64,000 bases of DNA from Rhodocollybia butyracea. Its lineage: Eukaryota > Basidiomycota > Agaricomycetes > Agaricales > Omphalotaceae. Positions within the stretch are counted from its first letter, which is position 1. Every line of letters begins with the position of its first letter. The position numbers and the translations under genes were made by a program. Under the pieces are notes generated by a model that was given only the letters and a program-made list of their open reading frames with translations, made no database searches and had not been told where the DNA came from. The stretch spans positions 1 through 64,000 of the forward strand of contig JADNRY010000108.1 in the NCBI GenBank assembly GCA_015501585.1, read 5' to 3'. Below are positions 11,925-21,849 of this stretch, in pieces.

Positions 11925-12700
11925 CTAAATCCTACAGTAACTTTTCATACGCTTTGAGCCGTATTCCGTCCGACTGTGTTTGAGGAAAGAACACTGGCAA
12001 TATTAGACGGTAACCTTCGGGGAGGCCCGGTGAAAGAGCAGCAGGCCCCGCCTAGCTGTCTAGTGCTTTTTTTTTTTTTTTTTTTTTTGAATCCTTGTTT
12101 ATTGCCCTTCGTCCCGAGGGATATATAGTAGGCAGTACTCTACAACGTGTGTTTACTTTATATAATGGGTGTTTTTGTCCGGTTCGAGTGGTGTGACTTC
12201 GCATATGCATGAGCCCGCCAGAGCAAGACTCGACGCGTGAAGACGCGATGTTATGTGCTGCCAGGCTGTAGCGCCATGGTGCGAGAATGTAGGTGAGTAT
12301 GAGGTGGGTAATGTAGTTTTTGAGAATAATGATAGAAAAGAGAAAGAAATGGAAAAAGAAAGGGACATGGCCCTGCTCGTCCTCTGCTCGTCTTTGAGCT
12401 CTCCTGTTGACCTTTACTCTTGGTCTCATTCTGCCGCTTCTGTTTCGCCTCTCCCTCTTTGCTACTTCTCTTCTCTGTCATCATTCGCTATAGATGTTGC
12501 AATATATTATAAATGCATCTAGTCAGGGCATGCGCAAGTACAAGAGAATACAAGCGTTGAAAAGCTTCATGAGTCGAATAGCGTTATACTTGATGAAAAC
12601 ACCAATAATACATGCCATACGATTTACAAAGCCGTGTTTTCACCAGAGCGATTTCGAATCAGCTAACACTATGGATATGGATATGGATAGGGATATGGAT
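11925..12700. repeat. Orphan barrel-unit promoter without coding region, split by an insertion
   Basis: 11925-12060 repeats the promoter block of the barrel units (CCTACAGTAAC, a degenerate CTTTTCATACGCTTTGAG, then GACGGTAACCTTCGG). After an insertion, 12490-12670 continues the upstream block of unit 2 (AGTCAGGGCATGCGCAAGTAC, GATTTCGAATCA). No exon of the barrel gene precedes it, so this is a truncated sixth unit. Confidence 0.6.
12067..12485 (-). mobile_element. Poly(A)-tailed retroposed insertion (candidate)
   Basis: On the minus strand a roughly 420-nt sequence ends in AATAAA, about ten bases, and then an A tract of more than 20 (seen as T at about 12067-12089). It sits inside an otherwise continuous barrel-unit promoter. 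That is the signature of a reverse-transcribed, polyadenylated RNA. The body has a short open frame from 12484 rich in Lys, Glu and Ser, but no reverse-transcriptase motif. Target-site duplications could not be defined by eye. A processed pseudogene or a short non-autonomous element are the alternatives. Confidence 0.5.
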
Positions 12701-12703
12701 TAA
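12671..12703 (+). repeat. ATGGAT hexamer microsatellite
   Basis: Five imperfect tandem units of TATGGA/ATGGAT with one variant (AGGGAT). Confidence 0.7.
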
Positions 12704-12719
12704 TCGGCCCGGCCAGCGC

Positions 12720-13145
12720 AATGTTGGAGTATACTCCGTACGTACATTTTGGGACTGATATTTACTGCTTTGACTATTCCCTTTCTCGTATACGCTGTGC
12801 TTACCCTATACTGTACAGTTGGTATTTAGGTCACGTAGAAACGGCGTATACGTCTCCCTCAGTTGCTTTTTTCCACAACTGAGGTGAGACCGTTCCCGTA
12901 TATTTATTTCGTCTACTTACTGACATACTTATAGTTAACTTACCTTAACAGGTATATAATACAGTTGCTTTTTCCACAACTGAGTTAACTTACCTTAACA
13001 GCTGAAAGTGGACCCGTACAGGAAACAGCCGATCCCCACAGTACTCAAACATCAGCCTCAACTGACTCCATGGCAAGTGACAACTTAGCCGTAGCCACTG
13101 AAAGTAATAGATCTGGAAGAAAAGTTACTATATAGTAGTAAAAAT
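12720..13145. other. Spacer with a local direct duplication
   Basis: No gene. GTTGCTTTTTCCACAACTGAG occurs twice about 100 nt apart (near 12861 and 12965) and the pair GTTAACTTACCTTAACAG is also repeated. Confidence 0.5.
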
Positions 13146-13590
13146 ATAGATAGGGTGTCTCAGGATATACACGTTAGCGCGTTAGCAGCCAGTTGCCTGG
13201 TCAGAATTGATGGACATAATCAAAGGGCTGGGATCGGGCGCCTAATTTCCCATAACTGAACAAATTGGACTTTTCTGGCTCCCCAGTGTCGTTTGAGTAG
13301 CTTCTGTCCTAGCGTGGGGATTATAAATCATGCTTCGACAGCGTTGTGCCTCTCTAGTTTCCCTCCTGTTGCCAGTTGGAGAGCCGTGATTTTTCATCCT
13401 ACATATGACTTGAGTCGGACTACGACACTCCCAACTTTCTCCTGAGTCCTTCGGTATCTCGGTCTCCGATCCATCTGGGAGGCTACGGTGGGTGATCTAA
13501 GGGTGATCTGCCTTGTGACTGTCCTCTTTGTCATGTTATTTTTTGCTTGTCCATTCCCCGACCGTTATTCCAGATTGCCCTATCGTACTT
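13146..13590. repeat. Dispersed element, copy 2
   Basis: Matches 9830-10200 in order (TATAGATAGGGTGTC, GGGCGCCTAATTT, GGACTTTTCTGGCTCC, GTCGTTTGAGTAG, TTTTTGCTTGTCC). It is somewhat longer than the first copy. Confidence 0.55.
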
Positions 13591-13907
13591 CAGTCTTTTT
13601 CGATACCAACAAAGCTTGACTACTATGTCATGCCCAAGGTGCCAAGATACTTATTGAAGACACGACCTTGAAATGCATACTTATAAGCAACTTATAAGCC
13701 TCTGTGCTTTGCACTATAAAATCCAGGATATAAATCTTTATTTTGGTGCCAGCCCTACAAATTTATCTAACGAATGAATAATCTAAAGCAGACGAAATCT
13801 TTGGCCATTAACTTGGAAGGAAGCCCCAGGGAAGTCAGTCAAAACCACTACCGTTTGAAACTGCCTTAATGGGTCTCTAAGCTTGCTTTGAGCTCTGAGC
13901 TCCCCGA

Positions 13908-14519
13908 TCATACAAACTCCCAGGTAATTGGAATACGGCCAACGCTAGGACTCGCCAAGGCCGTAAATGCAGTCTCGCTAAAGTCCAGATCGAACTCGCC
14001 AGCGCATCCAGCACACCTGTCTACAATCTCGACGGTTACTGATTTTCCTCCGGCTAAGTAAAGTTCATCAGTTTCTGCTATTCTAAAATATAACCGAGAG
14101 AGCTCACAAGATGCTTTAACTTTTCGTCCACAAACAGGGTTACTGCGATTCTAAGTAAGTATAAGCAAGCAATGAATCGTCTATGTGACTACTGACTCGT
14201 TAGGGTTTGGATTGCCACCACTGTGGATTTTTCAGGGATTCCGTATATTCAACTCCAGCGAGCAAAAAGAGCCTACCTGAAAGAGTCAAAGTCTGTATGT
14301 CCGAGTGCAGCAACCAATTGGCTCGAGGTGCTTTCAAACCCGCAAGCACCAAGTCCGGGTACAAAGAAAGTGCCTGGTGGGAAAGTACATAAGTCACCCA
14401 GTCAAATTATCGATGGAGGAACAACCATCGCCGGAGAAAGTTTGGCGCTTGGCCAAGGGCAGGGCCGTAACCAAGGAGGAGGCAACGATTAAAGCAACAG
14501 CTAACGCTTTGGGAAACAT
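13908..14519 (-). CDS. Small secreted double-psi beta-barrel protein, copy 4
   Basis: Exons 14519-14426, 14373-14277, 14220-14197 and 14142-13908 give 149 aa in an unbroken frame. Because the long last exon has no internal ATG, a simple ORF search misses the gene. The N-terminus is a signal peptide (ALAVALIVASSLVTA) and LPLAKR site. The mature region carries FFVPGLGACG, GGNPNPND, VCGRKVKASC, VEIVDRCAGC, FDLDFSETAF and RIPITWEFV. Splice sites match copies 3 and 5 position for position (52-nt first intron, 56-nt second, 54-nt third). The closest sister is copy 3. As with its sisters, a secreted wall-binding or host-interaction role is inferred from the fold family only. Confidence 0.8.
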
Positions 14520-14627
14520 GTTGAGAGTGAGAATAAAACGATGGGTATGGAAGGAAATTAGCGGATTTGGCTTAACTTCAAGTTAAGCAAAGGGGTCAAG
14601 GGACGAGGGAACCTGATCCTGTAGTAA

Positions 14628-14636
14628 CCTTTTATA
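14628..14636 (-). promoter_or_regulatory. TATA box of barrel gene copy 4
   Basis: TATAAAAGG on the minus strand about 109 nt before the ATG at 14519. Confidence 0.6.
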
Positions 14637-15425
14637 CGCTCTGAGCAGTAACTAACCATTCAATTGGACACTGGATTGGAAGAAAGAATAAGATGGGACC
14701 TTAACCTTTCCGGGAGGGGCGGTGAAAGAGGAAGAGCTGAGAACAGCAGGCCTCGGTTAGCTGCGCAGTGCTAGTATGTCGCAACCGATTACAAGTACAC
14801 CTTGGCTAGTAGCGGCACGCGCAGGTAATTCACCTAATAACCATAATACGAGCGTTGAGATAACTTAACTTCTATACTCGGTGAAAATCCAGTTCTCGGG
14901 AACGATTTCGACGAGTATAAGACAGAGTGTGTTTATTTCAACGAACGGCGTTATCCGGTGAAAGCACCAATGTTATAAGCTGGGTGTTCAGGACCGATTT
15001 CGAAGCGTACTAGTAGAACAGAGAGTGCGTTTATTTTGAGAAATGGCATTATGTCTAGTGGAAACAGTAATGCGAGTTGCAAACCAGATTTTCTTAGTAT
15101 TGCCTGGTGAAAGGGGAACACACCACAGCCAGAGAGGTTCAAAGTATTGTCGCGTACGTCGGGGTTCATCGGGAATCATTCCTCTTCGCGACTGTTGAGT
15201 ATCACCAAGTAACCGCGGTTTGTCATACAACTAGCAACATGGGTACTGCCTCGTCGGTAGTTGAAGGCAAAACGGTCTGGTATCAGTTTGTGAGAATTGG
15301 GTGAGACGTGGAAGGATGTGGAAGGAACAAATGATTACATCAACAATACGAGTTACGTATCTTCCTTTTCATGGGAGCTTCGGCTGCCCCGGCGTTCAGA
15401 TCTTGGACCGTGCCGAGTAATTGAC

Positions 15426-15445
15426 TTCCTTCCTTCCTTCCTTCC
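15426..15445. repeat. (TTCC)5 microsatellite
   Basis: Five perfect tandem TTCC units. Confidence 0.9.
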
Positions 15446-15899
15446 GGAAATCCTGTTGGTAGTTGCAGTTGAGCCAGATTGGAGAAATTCAATTATGCAG
15501 GGTATCAGTAGCTGGCCAACAGTTAAAAGTAGACGATCATCAACACTGGTAGTCGTTAGCTCTTTCTGGCTTACGACTGATGCGTTCTCCCCGATAGTTG
15601 CAGCTGTAGCCTTCAGCGACCAACATCGAGTCCCGCTACAGTCCAAACAAGTTTGTCTGGCTGGTACAAATACCTTTCGTAGTCCAGTAACCGCACCCAG
15701 TGTCTTCCCAACTTTCAACATAGTCATCACGACTGCATTCAATGGGGAAGCGACGGGAAACGGTGAAAGTGTTCCCAATGATAGTCTATAGTGGTTCACC
15801 AAAAGACCAAAACAACCTAGGTCCGCAATGTAGGGTAGAAGAACATATTCGGAAGAAATCATGTTACGAACTGCTCAGAGTGATCTTTTTTTGAGCAAT

Positions 15900-18480
15900 G
15901 GATCCGGATATAAGAGAACAAGTTAGCCGAGAGAGTGTGTTTATTCAAATGGAGAAACATCTTCAATCCGACGCTCGAGTTGACCTGGCATGTCCGACAG
16001 TGCTAAAAGATGAAAAGATGAGCGTACGGTAGACCGCGCGCCGGCATAGATCATGGTGATGGAACTGTTGTATTGAACAAGTTCTTGAGTACCAGATCAC
16101 GTTCAACTAAAGTTTTAGAGGCAGTAGTGCATTGATCTCAGGATATGAGGAGTTGAAGACAAAGACTCTCCTGTTACCGATCCGAGTCTGAGCACCGAAA
16201 ATAATAACTCCATATAAGGTCAAATTATAAGCATTGGCATTTTCCAAGCATTTTCAGCCAGAGGCTAGAATTAGGATCAATCAGGTAGGTAGAGGTTTTA
16301 CCGGTGCGGTCCCATTCGCTACACATATCGCGCCGAGATATATGCCGCGGATACTTGCCCCTATGTACCTGCCCTCGACGCCGTTGTGTTCAGAACTCAC
16401 AACATCGATGACGGGCACGATAGTATCAGAAACAGGCGCTTTCATTGATAGAAATATGTAGTAACACAGTCTATCCAGCAATTAGTACATTAACTATCTG
16501 AGTAGTTAGGTCTCTGACCTGAGCAGTCGACGTTCATCCCCCAGGTTTTTAATGATGCTACCTTGGACAGTCAAAGAATTCTCCAAGGCACACCTAGTGA
16601 CTAGTAGTGATGTGACACGGCGAGAGTGCAACCCTCATATTGAGGATTGGCATATGCCTGTTTCCGAGTACAAAGGCCGGTGTGATAGGAGTAATGGGTG
16701 GGAGATGAATGGCCTGATTCCTGAATCAGCGTGCTCGACACAGTTCGCTTCCGTTCTGACTATCCATTTGTTATTGAGAGCAGTTATATGGGAAATGTAG
16801 CGGCTACCAGCCACAAACCAGCCATGAAAGGGGCTAGAACAATAGACTTCGACTACAACTTCCACATCATCCAAGTCTATTCTCATGTTTGCATCCAGTC
16901 TAGGCCAGACTCATTGCATACGCAATGAATATTGTTGCCTATCGGTGTTTTATCTCTGGCGCTGTCGGAGCCTTTTTGAGGTAGGCACTCGTAGGATGAT
17001 GGTACCATTAAGCCCTGTTACTGATGCATATAAAATATAGCAAGCTGCTCGTCAAGTTTCAACCATAACATCTCGGCCATCTCTGTATCCCATCTGGCAG
17101 TTCAATTACCAGTGATATGAATACATGAAGTTGGATACCAAGTTGAGTCAGTGTAAATTCAGTCTGAATGGCCGTAGGTCTCGACCGGGGAGTTGTGATG
17201 CATGGTAAGCAATAATTAATAATGTCCAAATACGGGGTTGCTACGAAGGTTACAAGGCACGTGATTTCAATGGCAGCTTCCATTCATTGACGGCTACTAG
17301 TACTACTGCCTGGGGTGAAATCGGGGGCATGGAGAATATAAGATCGAATAGGACAGCAAAACACGGTCTATTTGCATTCGACACGCCAGCATGCCGCCAG
17401 CCCACCGTCATCTGATTCCCACTTTCTCAAACGGACCCTAATGTACACCCCTTAATTAGAGAACTAGGAAATACACAATCCGCCATGCAGCGGGCTAATG
17501 TTGGCGGGAAGTGCAACTTCCTCATGCGATGCCCGAAATGCAGTGGATAGCAGTATACAAGGATAGCTCATAAGTACTTGTGTACCAAGATCTCAAAGCT
17601 GAGGCTCCAGAATGCATAAGATCGTAAGGAGTCTATGCATAGATTATTACTGCTGGTATTGCATCCTTCAACTTTTGCATGAAATTCGCCCAAGGTGCTG
17701 GCGCCATCACAGTCAGCCAGCCATTGGCAAGACCATCAGTACCACCATCACAGCAGTACAGCGCGTAACATTGGCGGGAAGTGTAAGGAAGAGATGAATC
17801 TGACTCAACGGCCACGATAGAACGGTCCCAGGCGGGAGCCAAGCAAAACTCTCCACCCACACAGTGACACGGCAGGGAAGGCAGACTGCAAGCACTCCCG
17901 ATGGTTAGCTGATAGTTAACATATTAGCTAACATATTAGCTACAGAATAGATGATCAAGCGTCATGTTCCCTTTACCAGTGCGCCAAATATTCTGGCGGG
18001 GGTTCTCGTACATTTTCTAAGCCCCGGCAATTACACCTCGCAATTAACCATTTCGCATGAACGGCCTGAAACCGAATTTGGAGTGCAACTGACCGCAACT
18101 CTATTTCAATCTTGTAGAATCCTAGGTGTCATCTTCAAACGAAAATACAGATACTTAATACAAACAATAGTAGGTTCGGCTGCGCAGTTTCGGGAACTGA
18201 GAGTGAATAAAATATTACCTGAGGCAAATACTCAAGTCGTCTAAAAATATGTAAATCTGGCATTGCTATGAATTGAAAAACTGAGCAGGGACTCGCTCAG
18301 CAGTTGCCTATCATAGTTCAAGGGAATAGTATGAAGGTTCCTGGTTTCAATTGCCCTGTACTATATAGTGCTGGTATGTAATACGTTTATAAACTCCGTC
18401 CCAACCTCGACTTCATCCTCAGCTACAGCTTGAGAGCCTCATCGCTAGCTAGACTCTTTTTATTTGAAGCTAAAGATATT
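15900..18480. other. Gene-poor stretch
   Basis: Only short ORFs with no family resemblance, no consistent splice structure and no duplication of neighbouring units were seen. TTGGCGGGAAGTG occurs twice (about 17504 and 17770). I see no RNA gene or mobile element here. Confidence 0.5.
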
Positions 18481-18488
18481 CACATATA

Positions 18489-21014
18489 ATGTTCGAACAA
18501 AACTATGTTCCCCTCTTTGAGGTTAGTTTTATTATGATCCCCTCTATGCCAGCTGCGCCTGATAAGAGTTACATGGCAGGAACACTTTGACCATGATTTG
18601 GTCATTCAAAAATTGCCGACCACCCCTCACGCTGCTGCCAAACTTCGTGAGTTGATTACAATTTTCATTTTAGTATTGTTCACTAACTTTGTTCATACCC
18701 AGGATTTGCTCTTCCCCTTCTTGCAGATGGAGGGGATACAGGTGTCAGGCGCACGGATGCCATCACCCACGGACTTTCTGGTTTTGGGCGGCGCAATTCC
18801 CTCCTTGTTATCTATGTTGCAGCCGTCGTGCTTGCCAACAAAACCCTTCTCAATTCTAAAGGTCTAAAATTGCATTTCACCATCTTCGAGATGCAGGAAG
18901 AGAAGGAGGCGGGTTCGGGGTACTCATGTCAGACCACCTGCGATGGTGCACTCAACACGGGAATCCCCACCATGGTCACAATCCCAAAAGTCACTGACAC
19001 TGACCTGCCCGCCTCGGATATTAAAGACTTGATGGATCTCGCACAGACTATCACGGCTGAATTAGAGAAGAATATTGACGAGCACAAGACAGTGCTCAAG
19101 GAGGAGAATCTGGCAGCCCTGGAGCTGTTCGTCAAGGCAATCGACGCAGCGGGAAAGAAAATCAGCCCGAAAGAGGCTTTCACGACACGAGGCGCTATTG
19201 GGAGGATCCAGCAGCCTAAGATCGAGAATGCTCTTGCATATATTGATGCCAATATGAAGGATATGATTACTATTGATCGCCGTTTTGGGCAGGTAGTGTC
19301 TGAGCTCATATTGACTAACCCACAGAAGCCAAAGCTGATGGTGCACACTATCCGCAATCCGACAGTTGTAGTCCCATACGAATTTGATTTTGTGCATATG
19401 TCCAATGGGACCCCATGGGCACCCCCAGTGACTCCAGGCCCCATGGTGACCGCGGCGATTCCCAACCATGATGACGTTAGGAGATTCCTTGCAGATAATA
19501 ACCTTCTGGATTCAAGTGGGCAGATCAAGACTACGGCAAAGATTGGCGTTGCAGGCCTGAGCCTCTCGGCGTATGACTATGTTCCACTTGTGCTCCGATA
19601 CACATCCATCATCGAGCCCACGGACACGGGGTACAAAATCAGTGAAGCAAATGCTAAGCACTATCCAGGGCTTTTGACGTTTGTCAGCCATTCGGGGGTG
19701 CCCGCACCGCCACGTCACGTTGACCCGAAGCACTTCACGATTCCCGCGGGGCTCCGGCTCATCCTCACAACAGAAGAGGTCCATACGCTTCTACTACAGA
19801 AGAAGTTTGATTGGCTGAGCTTCTGGAAGGTCTTCCTCGATGCGAATGTTGCGCGGTTCCTTGGTAAACTACCCAAAGATCTGCAGTACCGGAAGACTAT
19901 GGACACAAAGCAGCGCATGGTAGACTATGCCCGTCAGAACAGGGACTATATGCAACACAAGCAGACCGAGGTAGGGCTACAGCGCAGCGGGTACTGGCTG
20001 GTCTATGGGGGCCAGGGCTTCTATGCAGATCCTACCCAGGCTGAACAAGAACTCGTCGCAAAAGCCCCACTCACACGTAAAGAGCGCGCAGGGTTCCTTA
20101 TGCGTCGGGGATCCCTTGCTGAAGTCACAAGTGCTGCATACCTTGCTGTCAGTTCCAACAAGGCATTCTTCAATGAATACACCGTCATGCACAATTGTGT
20201 TACCGCATCTCCACCCGCAATTCAACGGCTCGTTGCACGTATGTTTGAGCTCGGTGTTGCAAAGTTTGTACCAGGGTCTTTTGAAGATGATGTTCTCAAA
20301 CTTGTGGGTAAAGGTGTTGTGTTCTTTGCCCCCAAGCTTCTCGATCGCAAGAACAACCTTTTGCTTATGTCATTGAAGGGAAAGGTGGAGGAGGTTGTGC
20401 TGGGTCATACGAAAGGGCGGTTCATCCGCACACAGAAGGAGACAGCACCTGTGCATGTAATTGATATGGGTATGGGCGGCCAGGGGACAACTGTGAAACG
20501 ATTCAAAGACGGTGACTCGATCATTGGGATGCAGTGGCCTGACACCTCCTTCCTTGATGCTGCTGCAGACAGTGCTGCAAACATGGCGCCCGTGACGGTC
20601 CTCTTGAGCACCATGACGCAAGAGGGCATCCAGAAGCCAGCAGAGCACCTGTTGAAGGAGTATGATGCTGGGCTACCCTCGGAGGAAGAATTTGATAAAG
20701 AAGTTGAACAATTCAGGCCAACATGGAAAGAGGTGCATGAGAAGCGCGCATTTTTGTTGTTGTGTGAGAGTGTAGCGACAGATGCTCTCCAGTATTTGGA
20801 GTATTCGGACAAAGTGTTTGACTCTCAGACCCGCAAAGCGCTGGTTGATGACTGGGTCCAGAACAAACTGCATGGCAATGCTATAGACATATATAGTCAG
20901 GCTATCAAAGAAATTCCAGAGTTCGATCCGCCATCTGCGACAGAGTACTTCGAACGCTTTGTCGATTTTAGTCCTTCGGAGATTACAAAGTGCTGGGATG
21001 CATATATGAAATAG
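18489..21014 (+). CDS. Large hypothetical protein, weakly like FAD-NAD(P)-binding proteins
   Basis: Exon 3 (18703-21014) is a 770-codon open stretch. It joins in frame to 18553-18646 through a good 56-nt intron and, through a 31-nt gttagt..ccag intron, to an ATG exon at 18489-18521, giving 812 aa. The region SLLVIYVAAVVLANKTLL...LHFTIFEMQEEKEAGSGYS has the strand-helix-strand layout of a dinucleotide-binding fold, and VSHSGVPAPPR and HVIDMGMGGQG recall later segments of that family. The glycine loop itself is absent (VIYVAAVVL), so cofactor binding is doubtful. The N-terminal part after residue 150 is helical and charged. There is no signal peptide or clear membrane span. Coding status is strong; function is not established. 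The first exon is the least certain part. Confidence 0.75.
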
Positions 21015-21849
21015 ATCTGGATTAGTATGCCAACAACTGACTCGGACACCTTTTTCCTTCTAAATTGTGACCTTTGTCATTTGTCATTTTCTTGACAATG
21101 CCAAACCTAATTCTCATCATCCAAAGCCCAATTTGGCGCAATGATTAAGGCGAAAATGCATACGCATGGTAGCCTGGCTAGCCGTTTTGTAGTTATTGAA
21201 GAAAAGTCGTTCACCAATATGCGGATGGTATGTATGTGTAGGGGGGGCCGATTCACTTTAGGTACTATGTGATCTCCGTATGAGCCCCTGACGGCCTTTT
21301 CGTGGTGCGTTTCAAACGAAGTACTGTAGTACTATGTTGGCTTTAAGTAGATTCCCCATCGAGAGTGTTCGAACAGGCGGATTTATGAAAGACACGTTCA
21401 GTAATCTCAAAAGACTAGTATTGCCTGATCAATCATCAGACTCGCAAGGAGCAAAAGGTGCTTGGATGATTGGATCGGGCGCCTAAAATTTCCTGTCGGA
21501 GGAAGGAAAGGAAAGAAAAAACCGACACGGTCCCGCAAACAAGATCAAACGAAGTTGCACAACTTTTCCTCCAGGATGAAGGGTTATCAAGAAGCAGGAA
21601 GATCCGAATCTGTTTTTATTCATTTATATTATACATTCTTTATGTATACAAAAATGAATCTATGGTTCTTAGATAGAAAGAGAAGAAAGGCTCACATTAG
21701 CTGCTCGTATATCAGTACAACTGAGGGAGTTAATCAGAAAAGAGAAATAAGTAATGTATATAGAACGGGTAGTGTCAAAGCGTAAAATATCGATCGTACG
21801 ACCCAAGTTAATTGAATAAGTATGACGAAACAATTTTTGAATCCCATCT
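21015..21849. other. Intergenic
   Basis: Convergent 3' ends of the 812-aa gene and the MFS gene. No supported gene; the 107-codon ORF at 21462 is low complexity and Lys/Arg-rich. Confidence 0.5.

Larger units (their letters stand above)
10390..12060. repeat. Barrel-gene unit 3
   Basis: Direct repeat unit with 3' flank (GGTGCCAAGATATTGAAGAC), gene, promoter and an upstream stretch of repeated GTTTATTTCAA...GGTGAAAA motifs. At about 11925 it runs into a second, gene-less promoter copy. Confidence 0.7.
13560..15900. repeat. Barrel-gene unit 4
   Basis: Direct repeat unit closest in layout to unit 1: 3' flank, gene, promoter, three GTTTATTTCA...GGTGAAA motif repeats (14870-15110) and the distal block with GTACAAATACCTTTCGTAG. 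A (TTCC)5 tract is present only here at 15426-15445. Confidence 0.75.

Noticed and set aside
12067..12485. Considered as a coding gene on the minus strand because of an open frame at 12484
   Set aside because: Low-complexity, interrupts a duplicated promoter and ends in a genomic A tract, so a retroposed copy is more likely than a resident gene.
15353..15862. 169-codon minus-strand ORF in unit 4
   Set aside because: Same reason; it also runs through a TTCC microsatellite that gives a Lys/Gly/Arg run.
18929..19528. 199-codon minus-strand ORF opposite the 812-aa gene
   Set aside because: Shadow of a strongly coding plus-strand frame.
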